Source of the DNA: Amycolatopsis sp. CA-230715
GTDB taxonomy: Bacteria > Actinomycetota > Actinomycetes > Mycobacteriales > Pseudonocardiaceae
Length of the DNA stretch: 64,000 nucleotides
NCBI RefSeq assembly: GCF_018736145.1
Contig: NZ_CP059997.1
Span: 3,657,501-3,721,500 of the forward strand
Direction: 5' to 3'
Part shown: positions 8,082 through 16,773 of the stretch, piece after piece
Numbering within the stretch: position 1 is the stretch's first letter
How the letters are laid out: every line of letters begins with the position of its first letter
Made by a program: the position numbers and the translations under genes
The notes under the pieces: model-generated
The model's database searches: none
Seen by the model: the letters and a program-made list of their open reading frames with translations, nothing else
Told to the model about the DNA's origin: nothing

Positions 8082-8171
8082 GGAGGATTGGCCGAGCGGC
8101 CTAAGGCGCACGATTGGAAATCGTGTTGGGTGTAAAAGCCCTCACGGGTTCGAATCCCGTATCCTCCGCCA
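8082..8171 (+). tRNA. tRNA-Ser (GGA anticodon)
   Basis: The acceptor arms GGAGGAT (8082-8088) and ATCCTCC (8161-8167) pair, followed by discriminator G and an encoded CCA (8169-8171). The anticodon loop TTGGAAA holds GGA at 8116-8118 on a CACGA/TCGTG stem, and a long variable arm typical of class II serine tRNAs follows. The T arm is GGGTTCGAATCCC. A strong terminator lies 17 bp downstream. Confidence 0.97.
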
Positions 8172-8187
8172 TCGAATACCGCTGAGC

Positions 8188-8236
8188 GCCGGGTCCTTCG
8201 CGACAAGACCGCGAAGGACCCGGCGTTCGGCTTTTT
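8188..8236 (+). terminator. Rho-independent terminator of tRNA-Ser
   Basis: A perfect 15-bp stem, GCCGGGTCCTTCGCG at 8188-8202 and its complement at 8210-8224, has a 7-base loop and is followed by GTTCGGCTTTTT. Confidence 0.9.
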
Positions 8237-8388
8237 CCGGCCCCCCATGAGGGTGTTGCCGTACCCTGGAGTGGCTGACCCCCCGTCACTGATCAGGTGT
8301 CGGTGGCCTCACGCTAGGTTGTGCGCAATCGGCCGTCCGCACGGCCGGATCCGCATCAGAACAACGGCAACCGAGGAGTTCCGCCCCC

Positions 8389-8649
8389 ATGGCCGGAGTG
8401 GAAGAAATCCGTGCTGGAATCGCGCTGGCGAACGAAAAGGCGTCCGCGAGCATCGCCGCGCTGCAGCAGGCCGCGCAGGCGCTGGAAGAAGCGCAGCAGT
8501 CGCTCGCGCAGGCCACCCAGGGCAGCACCCAGGACGAGGTAGCGCAGGCGCATGGAATGCTCGCCGAGGCGCTGCAAGGCATCACCGGCACCCAGAGCAC
8601 GATCCAGGCCTGCATGTCGTCGGCGGACGCCTACTCCGCGCGTCTCTGA
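8389..8649 (+). CDS. Small helical protein (DUF6244-like), first gene of FtsK cluster
   Basis: This 86-residue protein is almost entirely helical and alanine/glutamine-rich (IAALQQAAQALEEAQQSL, then a short break and a second helix). Length and helix-turn-helix hairpin shape recall DUF6244 and, more loosely, WXG100-type substrates, although no WxG motif is present. A GAGGAG site precedes ATG 8389. It is the first of four co-directional genes with 2-bp gap or overlapping junctions, the third being an FtsK/SpoIIIE ATPase. A secreted substrate or ATPase adaptor role is inference only. Confidence 0.7.
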   Translation: MAGVEEIRAGIALANEKASASIAALQQAAQALEEAQQSLAQATQGSTQDEVAQAHGMLAEALQGITGTQSTIQACMSSADAYSARL

Positions 8650-8651
8650 TC

Positions 8652-8900
8652 GTGTCCGCGCTCGAAGAGTTCCATTCCCTGCTGGCCATGTCACGCGCGA
8701 AGGTCGAGGACGCCGGCGCGCACACAAGGCGCGCGCTCGAGTTGCTCGGCGAAGCGCGCGCGGCGATCGTCGACGGGCATGAACAGGCCGAGCCGTGGCT
8801 ACCACCGCAGCTGGACGGGGCACTCGAGAAGATCGGGAACGACGCGGCACTGATGTCCACCGCCGACGACCTGTTGAAGGAGTACGAGGCACGCCTCTGA
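8652..8900 (+). CDS. Small helical protein, FtsK cluster
   Basis: GTG 8652 lies two bases after the preceding stop and opens an 82-residue acidic helical protein (VSALEEFHSLLAMSRAK ... DDLLKEYEARL). Its TGA (8898-8900) overlaps the ATG of the ATPase gene, so the two are translationally coupled. No family is recognised. It may form a pair with the 86-residue protein upstream, as two-helix substrates of FtsK/EccC-type motors often do, but this is not shown by sequence. Confidence 0.7.
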   Translation: MSALEEFHSLLAMSRAKVEDAGAHTRRALELLGEARAAIVDGHEQAEPWLPPQLDGALEKIGNDAALMSTADDLLKEYEARL

Positions 8901-11632
8901 TGGGGTTCTCCAAGAGCAACGAGCAACGCGCGCGCGTGGTCAGCGCGCTCGATGCGATGCGCCAGCAAATCGGGCTCGTGCTCGGCGCGGCGCGCGCCGG
9001 CCGCGAAGTGGCCGAGACGGAGCTCGCCGGTTTGGAACTCGAACAGAAGGTCGTCCAGACCGGTCTCGACGCGGCCGCGCAGGACGAGGAGATCCTCGCG
9101 GCACTTCGCCGCCCGGCGATGTCACAGGTCAGCTCGTGGCTCAACACGGTGCGCGCGCAGTTCTACACCGACGCCTCGACCGTGCCGCGACGGTTGCGCG
9201 AGCTGGTCGCGGACGCCTCGGGAGGCGCCGGGCATCTGCCACCAGGCGAGTGGCTCGGGCAGGTCGGCGTCGGCTCGTCGCCGCCGGAGCTGTGGCGCGT
9301 CGGTTCCGCCGTTCTGTCCACTTCGGACCCCCGCGATCGCTTCGACGTCGCGGTGCCGTTGCTCGACGAGTCCCATCTCGCGATCACCTCGGCGCCCAAG
9401 ACGCGGGAGCAGGTGGACGCGCTCGTCGAGGCGCTGCTGATGCGCGTGCTCAGTTCGGTCGAGCCCGGTGCCGTGCGCGTGCACCTGTGGGACATCGGTC
9501 AGCTGACGTCCGTGCTGCCGAACCTGTACCCGCTCAGCAAGACGAGCGCGCTCACGCTGTACGACCCGACCCGCCTCCAGGACCTGCTCGACGACCTGTC
9601 CGGGCACATCCGGCGCATCCACGCGCACGCGATGCAGGCGGGGCACACGTCGCTGCGCGGGATGCGCGCCACGGTGGGAAAGCGCACCGAGCCGTGGCGG
9701 ATCGCGGTGCTGTTCGGCAACGGCGAGACGTGGGCGACGGAACCGGTGCGCGATCTGAAGCGCATCGCGGGCGGTGCGCACGCGGCTGGGATTTCGCTGA
9801 TAGCGGTGGACGTGCCGCACGTGCTCGGCGGTTCGGTGGAGAACATCCGCCTGCTCGACGAGCACCGCGCGGTCACCAGCATGACCGGCCCGAACCTGGT
9901 CACCCAGCTCGACCCGCCGATCCCGTCCGGGCAGGTGTCGGGCGCGGCGGGCAAGATCGCGGAGGCGCTGATCGCGAAGCAGGGCGGTCCGCGCTCGTTC
10001 ACGGACCTGCTGCCAACCGAGCTCGGTAAGGCGAATTCCGCCGAGGAACTGCGCGCGCCGGTCGGGTTCTTCGAGGGGGATCCGGTCGAGGTCGTCATCG
10101 GCGACTCCAGCCCGCACGCGCTGATCGGCGGGCCGAGCGGCTCGGGCAAGACGAACTTCCTGTACGCGCTGCTGGGCAGTCTCGCCGCCCGGTACCCGCC
10201 GGACGAGCTCGCGCTGTACCTGCTCGACTTCAAGGAAGGCGTTTCCTTCGCCGGGCTCGCCCCCGGCCGCAAGGACGCGACGTGGCTGCCGCACGCGAAG
10301 CTGATCGGCGTCAACGTGAACACCGACCGGGAGTTCGGGCTGGCGCTGCTGCGGTTCCTCTCCGACGAGCTGCGCCGCCGGTCGACGGCGGCGAAGGAGC
10401 ACGAAGTCACCAATCTCGCCGGGCTGCGGCAAGAGGACCCGGACGGGCACTGGCCGCGGATCGTGGCGGTGGTCGACGAGTTCCAGTACCTGTTCGCCGG
10501 CCGCGACGCGGTGACGAATCAGGCGACGGCACTGCTCGAAGACATCGCGCGGCGCGGCCGTGCGCAGGGCATCCACCTGATACTGGCGAGCCAGGACGTC
10601 GCCGGGATCGAAGCTTTCTGGGGCAAGCCCGCGGTGTTCGAGCAGTGCACGCTCCGGATCGCGATGCCGAAGGCGCGCCGCGTGCTCGCCGAGGCGAACA
10701 CCGCGGCCGTCTCGGCACCCCGCTGGCACGCCGTGCTCAACCACGAATCCGGGGTGGCGCACGGCAACCAGCTCGCGCACGTGCCGGATGCCAGCGGCAA
10801 GGACGTGTTCGCCGCGCTGCAGCGGCGCCTGTGGGACGCCTACGCCGACGAGCACGACCGGCCGCGGCTGTTCGACGGCGCGCATTCGCCGGTACTGGAG
10901 CACGTGCCCGCGTTCGGCGAGCTGAAACCGGGCGGCGCGGTGACCGCGCTGCTCGGCCAGTCGATCGATGTCGAGGACACCGCCTGCGGGATCGAACTGG
11001 CGCACGCGCCGGGCCGCAACCTGGCCGTGCTGGGCACCGCGGCGGCCGAGGCGCTGTCCATTATGGACTCCGCGGCACGGTCGCTGGCGCGCCAGTACGA
11101 GCAGGGGGCGGTGGAGTTCCTGCTGCGCTGTCCCGTCGAGCGGTGCCTGCCCGCCGTGGAGCGACTGGCCGAAGACCTGGTCGCGCACGGGCACCGCGCC
11201 GTCGTGCTGGACGCGCTCGCACCGACGCTCGCCGAGCTGGCGACGACCGAGCCGGAGACCGCGAAGATCCTGCTGCTCTACGGCGTCGACGCCGAGCTGC
11301 CCGTGCTCGAAGCGAAGGAACCGGGGCAGCTCAAGAGCGGGCTCGACCACCTGCGGATGGTGCTGAAGCAGGGGCCGGGCAAGGGGACGCACACGCTCGG
11401 CTGGTGGCGCGGCACGGCGCGGCTCAAGGACACCCTCGGGTTCGGCGGCAACGACGACATCGGCGCGTGGGCCGCGCTCGACGTGCAGGGCAGCGAGCTG
11501 ACCCCGTTCGCGGCGGGCCAGGTCGTGCACTGGTCACCGCGTCCGGGCAGGGCGCTGTACTTCGACCGGAGCACGCACGCCACGCCCGAGGTGATCATCC
11601 CGTTCCTCCGGCCCGATCGGGAGAACCCGTGA
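8900..11632 (+). CDS. FtsK/SpoIIIE-type ATPase (soluble, three-module)
   Basis: The 910-residue protein overlaps the upstream stop codon. It has an N-terminal coiled coil (about 5-75), a degenerate ATPase-like module (about 160-400), one intact FtsK/SpoIIIE domain with Walker A GGPSGSGKT (K417) and Walker B VVDEF (D526-E527), and a C-terminal degenerate module (about 740-905) whose P-loop position reads VLGTAAAEAL. No transmembrane segment is visible, unlike FtsK or EccC. Tandem FtsK modules recall EccC of type VII secretion, but EccB, EccD, EccE and mycosin are absent nearby. A hexameric pump moving DNA or helical protein partners is inferred. Confidence 0.85.
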   Translation: MGFSKSNEQRARVVSALDAMRQQIGLVLGAARAGREVAETELAGLELEQKVVQTGLDAAAQDEEILAALRRPAMSQVSSWLNTVRAQFYTDASTVPRRLRELVADASGGAGHLPPGEWLGQVGVGSSPPELWRVGSAVLSTSDPRDRFDVAVPLLDESHLAITSAPKTREQVDALVEALLMRVLSSVEPGAVRVHLWDIGQLTSVLPNLYPLSKTSALTLYDPTRLQDLLDDLSGHIRRIHAHAMQAGHTSLRGMRATVGKRTEPWRIAVLFGNGETWATEPVRDLKRIAGGAHAAGISLIAVDVPHVLGGSVENIRLLDEHRAVTSMTGPNLVTQLDPPIPSGQVSGAAGKIAEALIAKQGGPRSFTDLLPTELGKANSAEELRAPVGFFEGDPVEVVIGDSSPHALIGGPSGSGKTNFLYALLGSLAARYPPDELALYLLDFKEGVSFAGLAPGRKDATWLPHAKLIGVNVNTDREFGLALLRFLSDELRRRSTAAKEHEVTNLAGLRQEDPDGHWPRIVAVVDEFQYLFAGRDAVTNQATALLEDIARRGRAQGIHLILASQDVAGIEAFWGKPAVFEQCTLRIAMPKARRVLAEANTAAVSAPRWHAVLNHESGVAHGNQLAHVPDASGKDVFAALQRRLWDAYADEHDRPRLFDGAHSPVLEHVPAFGELKPGGAVTALLGQSIDVEDTACGIELAHAPGRNLAVLGTAAAEALSIMDSAARSLARQYEQGAVEFLLRCPVERCLPAVERLAEDLVAHGHRAVVLDALAPTLAELATTEPETAKILLLYGVDAELPVLEAKEPGQLKSGLDHLRMVLKQGPGKGTHTLGWWRGTARLKDTLGFGGNDDIGAWAALDVQGSELTPFAAGQVVHWSPRPGRALYFDRSTHATPEVIIPFLRPDRENP

Positions 11633-12000
11633 GCTCTGACGGAGTGACCGCCGCGATGCGGTACAAGGACATCGTCGCCTCGCTGTCGCGGGCGGACGAG
11701 GATCTGCGCGCCTGGGAGCAGAACAGGGCGATCGAACTCGAAGGCGCGATCGCCGATGCGGCCGCATCGGTCGAGGCGGCACGCGAGCGGGAAGAGCGGG
11801 CGACCCAGCGCGCCCAGCACTGGTGGCGGATGGCCGCGGACAACGTGTCCCGCCTTCCCTGGCTCGAACTCGACGAGCCACCCGGCCCGGATCCCACCGC
11901 GCGGTACGACTGGCTCTCCCGGTACGTCGACGGCGTCAAACCGCTCTACAACGATCTCGTGCAGGCCGTGCTCCAGCTCGGCTGGCGCGCCCGCCGCTGA
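11629..12000 (+). CDS. Small coiled-coil protein, last gene of FtsK cluster
   Basis: GTG 11629 overlaps the TGA of the ATPase gene (GTGA). The 123-residue product has a long charged helix (RADEDLRAWEQNRAIELEG through EAAREREERATQRAQHWW, about 20-70), followed by a Trp/Pro-rich segment and a C-terminal helix. A second possible start, ATG 11656, gives 114 residues. No family recognised. The coupling suggests a stoichiometric partner of the ATPase. Confidence 0.75.
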   Translation: MSSDGVTAAMRYKDIVASLSRADEDLRAWEQNRAIELEGAIADAAASVEAAREREERATQRAQHWWRMAADNVSRLPWLELDEPPGPDPTARYDWLSRYVDGVKPLYNDLVQAVLQLGWRARR

Positions 12001-12071
12001 ACCGAGCGATGCAAACGCATCGCATCGCGAGATCGCGCACCGCGCGAAACTCCCGCACCCCGAAGCAGGGG

Positions 12072-13256
12072 TCACTCCACCCGGCGCGCCCGCCGCACAC
12101 TCGTCGCGACCGAACCCGCGAGCAGCAGCGGCACCACCATCAACACCACCGCCACCCACGGCAGGGCCACCGGCGCCCCGCCCAGCACGAGCCCGCCCGC
12201 CAGCGCTCCCCCGGCGACCGCGCCGTTCCAGCTCGCGACGGTCAGCGACTGGGCGGTGTCGGCCGTGCGGCCGGCGAGCATCGCGGTGATCGCTTGGAAC
12301 GAGGTCGGCGCGCCGCCGAAGGCGAGTCCCCACACCGCGCTCGCCGCGAGCAGCACGCCGACGCTGTGGCTGCCGACGGCGATCACGGCGAAGCAGCAGG
12401 CGGCCGTCGCCGCGCAGCAGAGCAGGACGGCGCGCGGATGCCGGTCGAGCACGACGCCGACCAGCCACAGGCCCGCCACCGTGGCCAGCCCGAACAGCAG
12501 CAGCCCGGTGCTGAGCAGCCCGGCGTGCCCGGCGCGGGCGTAGACCGGGCCGAGATAGGTGTAGAAGAGGTTGTGCGCCAAGGAAAACGTGATCACCAGT
12601 GCCAGCAGCGGGCGCAGGCCGGGTGTCCGCAGGACGGTGCGCGGGCTCGCGCGCGTGCCGCGGGCCTCCCCCGCCAGCGGCGGGACGACCGCGGCCACCC
12701 ACCAGAGCAGCGGCAGCGCGATCAACGCCATCACGACGAACACCCAGCGCCAGCCGACGAGGTCGCCGAGCGCGGCCCCGGCCGGCACGCCGAGCGCGAA
12801 GCCGACCGGGGTGCCCGCCATCGCGACCGCGAGCGCGCGGCCGGACCGGTCGGCCGGGACGAGCCGCATGGCGTAGTTCGCGACGAGCGACCACAGGACA
12901 CCGGTGATCGCGCCGGAGACGATCCGCGCCAGCAGCACGAGCGCGAACCACGGGGAAACGGCAACGACCAGGTTGGTGACCACGAACCCGGCGACGAGCG
13001 CGAGCAGGAGCTTCTTGCGCGGCAGACCGGCGGTCATCGCGGTGAGCGGCACCGAAGTCAGCGCGGTGGTGATCGCGTACACCGTGACGAGTTGCCCCGT
13101 CGCCGACGGCGAGACACCGAGATCGGCCGACGCCGGGAGCAGGATCCCGGCGGGCACGACCTCGGTGAGGCAGCCGAGGAACACCGACGTGGCCAGTGCG
13201 AGGAGCGCGGGCAGCGGCAGCTTGGTGGCGCGGCCGGGTGGTGCGGCGAGGTTCAT
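12072..13256 (-). CDS. MFS transporter (DHA1-type drug/product exporter)
   Basis: The 394-residue protein from ATG 13256 (MNLAAPPGRATKLPLPALL) has about 12 membrane helices. A DHA1-type motif C-like stretch is seen (GTPVGFALGVPAGAALGDL, about 139-157), typical of drug/proton antiporters. It is the last gene of a leftward run that begins with a cyclodipeptide synthase at 17453, 113 bp after the subtilase gene. Export of a cyclodipeptide product is an inference from context. Confidence 0.88.
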   Translation of the reverse strand: MNLAAPPGRATKLPLPALLALATSVFLGCLTEVVPAGILLPASADLGVSPSATGQLVTVYAITTALTSVPLTAMTAGLPRKKLLLALVAGFVVTNLVVAVSPWFALVLLARIVSGAITGVLWSLVANYAMRLVPADRSGRALAVAMAGTPVGFALGVPAGAALGDLVGWRWVFVVMALIALPLLWWVAAVVPPLAGEARGTRASPRTVLRTPGLRPLLALVITFSLAHNLFYTYLGPVYARAGHAGLLSTGLLLFGLATVAGLWLVGVVLDRHPRAVLLCCAATAACCFAVIAVGSHSVGVLLAASAVWGLAFGGAPTSFQAITAMLAGRTADTAQSLTVASWNGAVAGGALAGGLVLGGAPVALPWVAVVLMVVPLLLAGSVATSVRRARRVE

Positions 13257-13369
13257 GATCGAGTCCCAAAACACCCTCGGGCGGCACCGGGCCGCGAGTC
13301 CGATGTCGTCGGCAGAAGGAAGGCGGCAGGAGGAAAGCGGCCGGGTGGCACGGCACCCGGCCGCGGCTC

Positions 13370-14545
13370 CTACGCCGTGTGGAGCAGGAGGTTGTTCGAT
13401 CCCGCGCCGGGGTCGGAGATCTTGTCCTTCGTCGCCGCCCCTGCCAACGCTTCGGCCAACGCGTCCGAGGTGGTGTCGGGATGCGCGGACAGGTACATCG
13501 CGGCCACGCCCGCGGCCTCGGCGGACGCAATCGACGTACCCGAAACCGTCGTGCAGGCCGTATCGCTCCGGCTGTCCGCGGTCTTGATGTCCTTGCCGGG
13601 CGCGTAGAGGTCGACGCACCCGCCGAAGTTCGACGACGCCACCCTGCGGTCGGTCGCGTCGGTGGCGCCGACCGTGATCCCGGTGGTCTGGCGCGCCGGG
13701 GTGCTGTCGCAGGCGTCGGCACCGCCGTTGCCCGCGGCCGTGGTGTAGGCGAGCCCGAGCTGCGTCATCTTGTACAGCTGGATGTCGACGACCGTGCCGC
13801 CGGGACCCGCGAAGCTGAGGTTGAGCAGCGCCGGGCGCTTCGCGTTGACGTTGACCCAGTCCAGCGCGGTCAGGATCTGCTCGGAGGTGCCCTTGCCGTC
13901 GCAGCCGAGCGTCCGGACCGATTCGACCGACGCCTCCTTCGCGATCCCGAAGTTCTTGCCCGCGATCGTGGCGGCGACCCGCGTGCCGTGCCCGTTGCAG
14001 TCGGTGCCGCTCTGGTTCCCTGCCGGGTCGACGGCGTCGAACGCCGCGTGCGCGCGGCCGCCGAAGTCCTGGTGGCTGGTGCGCACGCCGGTGTCGAGCA
14101 CGTAGACGTGCACGTTGGCGGCGGTGTTCGGGTAGGTGAACCGGTGGTCGAGCGGCAGCGCGGGCTGGTCGATGCGGTCCTGGCCCCACGACGGCGGGTT
14201 CTCCTGCGTGGCAGCCGCGGTGTAGACCTGGTTCGCGCCGACGGTGCTGACGGCCTCGTCGGAGAGGTACTTCGTGTGCTGCTCCTCGGTGAGGTCGACG
14301 GAGAACGCCTGCGAGACGGAGTAGTAGACGCGGCGGAGGGTGCCCCCGTACTTGCCGATCATCGCGTTCGCGGCCGCGGTGACCTTGTCCTTTTCCGCGG
14401 CCATCGGCTTCAGGCGCACGATGTACACCGCGGTCGCGGCGGACGTGGCGCTCGCGGGAGCCGCGGTCACGGCGGCCGCGGGCAGTACGCCGACCGCGGC
14501 CGCGAAACAGACCGCCAGCACGGCGGCCCTTGGCTTGCGCTTCAT
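13370..14545 (-). CDS. Secreted S8 subtilisin-like serine protease
   Basis: The 391-residue precursor starts with a signal peptide (KRKPRAAVL, hydrophobic core, cleavage near APASA at 29-33). An I9 inhibitor-type propeptide follows (YIVRLKP about 41-47 to about 108). The catalytic domain has D151 in VLDTG, H186 in NGHGTRVA and S338 in SGTSIAS. The usual HGTHVAG is changed to HGTRVAA, but the His is kept. A GAAGGGG ribosome site supports the start. It lies in the cyclodipeptide synthase operon, 78 bp after the thioredoxin gene. Its role there is unknown. Confidence 0.93.
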   Translation of the reverse strand: MKRKPRAAVLAVCFAAAVGVLPAAAVTAAPASATSAATAVYIVRLKPMAAEKDKVTAAANAMIGKYGGTLRRVYYSVSQAFSVDLTEEQHTKYLSDEAVSTVGANQVYTAAATQENPPSWGQDRIDQPALPLDHRFTYPNTAANVHVYVLDTGVRTSHQDFGGRAHAAFDAVDPAGNQSGTDCNGHGTRVAATIAGKNFGIAKEASVESVRTLGCDGKGTSEQILTALDWVNVNAKRPALLNLSFAGPGGTVVDIQLYKMTQLGLAYTTAAGNGGADACDSTPARQTTGITVGATDATDRRVASSNFGGCVDLYAPGKDIKTADSRSDTACTTVSGTSIASAEAAGVAAMYLSAHPDTTSDALAEALAGAATKDKISDPGAGSNNLLLHTA

Positions 14546-14623
14546 GGAGAACCCCTTCGAGGGTGCGGGTGGATCACCGCCGGGACCGGTCCGCCCAGCC
14601 CCGGCGGCGAAGACATCAGTGGC

Positions 14624-15073
14624 TCAGAGGCCGTTGAGCCAGGTGCGGAGGTCGTTGGGCCCGCTGCCGGTGTCGAAACCGACGACCCGGCTGCCCTTCT
14701 CCTTGCCGCTCGCGATGTCGATCAGCGTCGGGATGTACTCGACGTTGTACTTGCTCGCGATGTCCTGGTTCGTCTTGTGGTCGCTCAGGTCGACCTTCGC
14801 CCAGATCCACTTGCCCTTGTCGGCGGTGTGGTACTTCTCCAGGTACGGCTCCATGTTCTTGCACGGGCCGCACCAGGTCGCGTAGAAGTCCAGCACCACG
14901 GGCTTGGTCTTGGACATCTCCATGACCTGGTCGTAGTTGGCCGAGGTCACGTCGACGATGGTGTCGTCCTGCGGCGCGAGCGTGGTCGCCGCGGCGGGGG
15001 TCACCGCCGCCCCGCCGACGAGCCCGGCGGTCATCGCGACGGCGGCCGCGAGCACGCGCATCCTGCTTCCCAT
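14624..15073 (-). CDS. Secreted thioredoxin-fold protein
   Basis: The 149-residue protein has an N-terminal signal sequence (cleavage near TPAAA, 25-29) and a thioredoxin fold with active site WCGPC (C68, C71) in LDFYATWCGPCKNM; the cis-Pro loop is VEYIPTLI. An AAGGAG site precedes ATG. It would act outside the membrane as an oxidoreductase. It follows the permease-rhodanese gene by 11 bp, so both are probably on one transcript, linking two thiol/sulfur-handling domains to the cyclodipeptide synthase. Confidence 0.92.
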   Translation of the reverse strand: MGSRMRVLAAAVAMTAGLVGGAAVTPAAATTLAPQDDTIVDVTSANYDQVMEMSKTKPVVLDFYATWCGPCKNMEPYLEKYHTADKGKWIWAKVDLSDHKTNQDIASKYNVEYIPTLIDIASGKEKGSRVVGFDTGSGPNDLRTWLNGL

Positions 15074-15084
15074 TTTCTCTCCTT

Positions 15085-16773
15085 CTATTCGGTGCGGTTA
15101 CCGGAAACCGGCGCGGGCTGCGCCGTCGTCTGGGGCCCCGACTCGGTGGCGTATCCGGCGGCGACCCAGTCTTCGATCCCCTCGCGGTACTTGCGGACGT
15201 CGGTGTAACCGAGTTCGAGGAGGCGCGCGCCGACGAACTCGCTGTTGCGGCACGGGGTGTTGGCGCAGTAGACGACCACGGCGGCCGAGGGGTCCGGCAG
15301 CACCGACGGGGCGTGCGCGTCGGTGAACTCCGCGGCCTGCTCGTAGGGGAAGCCGGGGATGTTGCGGGCGCCGGGGAGGTGCTCCCGCTCGTAGTAGGTC
15401 ACCGGCATCGTGTCGACCACGATCACCGTGCCCTCGTCCATTTCGCGCTTGAGCTCTTCGCGCCCGATCAGCGGCAGCATGCCCGTTCCTTCCTTGGTCC
15501 GTCGGCGGGCCGGGAAGAGCCGGCTCGCCGCGAGGTAGCTGACGAAAGCCACGACCACCGAATTGATCGCGGGGATCCCGAAGTCGAAGAAGACGGCGAA
15601 CGCCGTGCCCAGCGCCCAGCTGACGAGCGCGGACGGCATCCAGTCGCGGTGCGCGCCCGGCGCGGAACCGTGTTCGCGCAAGGCGTCGAACACGGGACGG
15701 CAGCGCCGCACGACGAAGTACTCCGCGATCAGCACGCCCGCCACCGGCGGGGTGAGCACGCCGACCGCGGTCAGGAAGCCCGCGAAGTCGTCGGCGATCC
15801 CGAACGCGGACGCGGCCGTGCCGAGCACGCCGAGCACGAGCACCACGTGCACGCGGGCGACCTTGCGGCCGAACAGCACGTCCACGACGTTGACCAGGCC
15901 GAGCGACGAGGAGTACAGGTTCCAGTCGTTGATCTTGAGGATCGCGGTGGCGAGCACGAGGGTGCCGAGCACGCCCGACGACGAGGTGATGATGCCGACG
16001 ATGTCGGACGAAGCCGTGGCGTGCGCGAGCAGCACGCCGATGAGCCCGATCAGGTACTCGCCGAGCGTCACGCTGATCAGGGTCTGCTTGACCACGTCGC
16101 CGGGAGTCCGGTTGAACCGCGTCATGTCCGGGGTCATCAGCGCGCCGAGGATGAACGCGCCCGCGACCAGCGTGGTGCCCGCGCCGAGGGACAGCGGCGG
16201 CCCCGGCGGCGGGCCGGAAACCAGCGCCGGCAGCGAATGGCTGCCGAGTGCGTCCACAATGGAGTATCCGGCCAGCAGCAGGAACGCGGGCACGGTCAGG
16301 TACGCGGTCCAGGCCATGATGCGGAAGCCGTAGACGGTGATCGCGGTGATCACGACCCCGCCGAGCACGGCCCACGCCCATTCCGGCACGGCGCCGCCGA
16401 GCGCGTGCATGCCGTGCGCGAAGATCCCGTTCTGCACGCCGAACCAGCCGGCGAGGCTGATCGCGACGAGCAGCCCGACGAGCGCGGACCCCTTGCGGCC
16501 GAACCCGGCCCAGCGGGCGAGCACGGAGGTGGACAGTCCTTCGCGGACCCCGGCGATGCCGAGCAGGACGGTGATCACTTCGAGCAGCACCGAGCCGATC
16601 GTGATCGCCAGTACCGCGTTCCAGAACGTCATGCCGTAGCCGAGGATCGCGCCGACGATGAACTGCTGGAACGAGGACACCTGGCCGAAGCGCTGCACCG
16701 CGACCGACGGCCAGGACCGGCGCTCGGCCGCGGGCACCGGGGTGAGCGAATAGTCGTCGTGACGGTCAGTCAT
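15085..16773 (-). CDS. NCS1 nucleobase permease fused to rhodanese domain
   Basis: This 562-residue protein has two parts. Residues about 25-425 form a 12-helix NCS1 cytosine/purine permease (QFIVGAILGYGMTFWNAVLA, then LINDW-type ILKINDWNLYSSSL). Residues about 435-545 form a rhodanese domain with active-site loop YCANTPCRNSE (C503) and typical AxNIPGFPYE and YREGIEDWVAAGY segments. ATG 16773 overlaps the stop of the cyclodipeptide synthase gene (ATGA). NCS1 proteins import purines, pyrimidines or hydantoins. A cytoplasmic rhodanese tail on one is unusual and suggests coupled sulfur transfer or sensing. Confidence 0.9.
   Translation of the reverse strand: MTDRHDDYSLTPVPAAERRSWPSVAVQRFGQVSSFQQFIVGAILGYGMTFWNAVLAITIGSVLLEVITVLLGIAGVREGLSTSVLARWAGFGRKGSALVGLLVAISLAGWFGVQNGIFAHGMHALGGAVPEWAWAVLGGVVITAITVYGFRIMAWTAYLTVPAFLLLAGYSIVDALGSHSLPALVSGPPPGPPLSLGAGTTLVAGAFILGALMTPDMTRFNRTPGDVVKQTLISVTLGEYLIGLIGVLLAHATASSDIVGIITSSSGVLGTLVLATAILKINDWNLYSSSLGLVNVVDVLFGRKVARVHVVLVLGVLGTAASAFGIADDFAGFLTAVGVLTPPVAGVLIAEYFVVRRCRPVFDALREHGSAPGAHRDWMPSALVSWALGTAFAVFFDFGIPAINSVVVAFVSYLAASRLFPARRRTKEGTGMLPLIGREELKREMDEGTVIVVDTMPVTYYEREHLPGARNIPGFPYEQAAEFTDAHAPSVLPDPSAAVVVYCANTPCRNSEFVGARLLELGYTDVRKYREGIEDWVAAGYATESGPQTTAQPAPVSGNRTE

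Noticed and set aside
8389..8900. WXG100 substrates of a type VII secretion system
   Set aside because: The small proteins have similar size and helicity but no WxG motif, and EccB/D/E and mycosin genes are absent; kept only as a loose analogy.
9122..11530. An 802-codon open frame on the minus strand
   Set aside because: It is antisense to the FtsK-type ATPase gene, has arginine-rich composition and no domain; it is a third-position GC artefact.
11278..13722. An 814-codon minus-strand frame
   Set aside because: It overlaps three real genes in other frames and has low-complexity Arg/Pro composition, with no recognisable motif.
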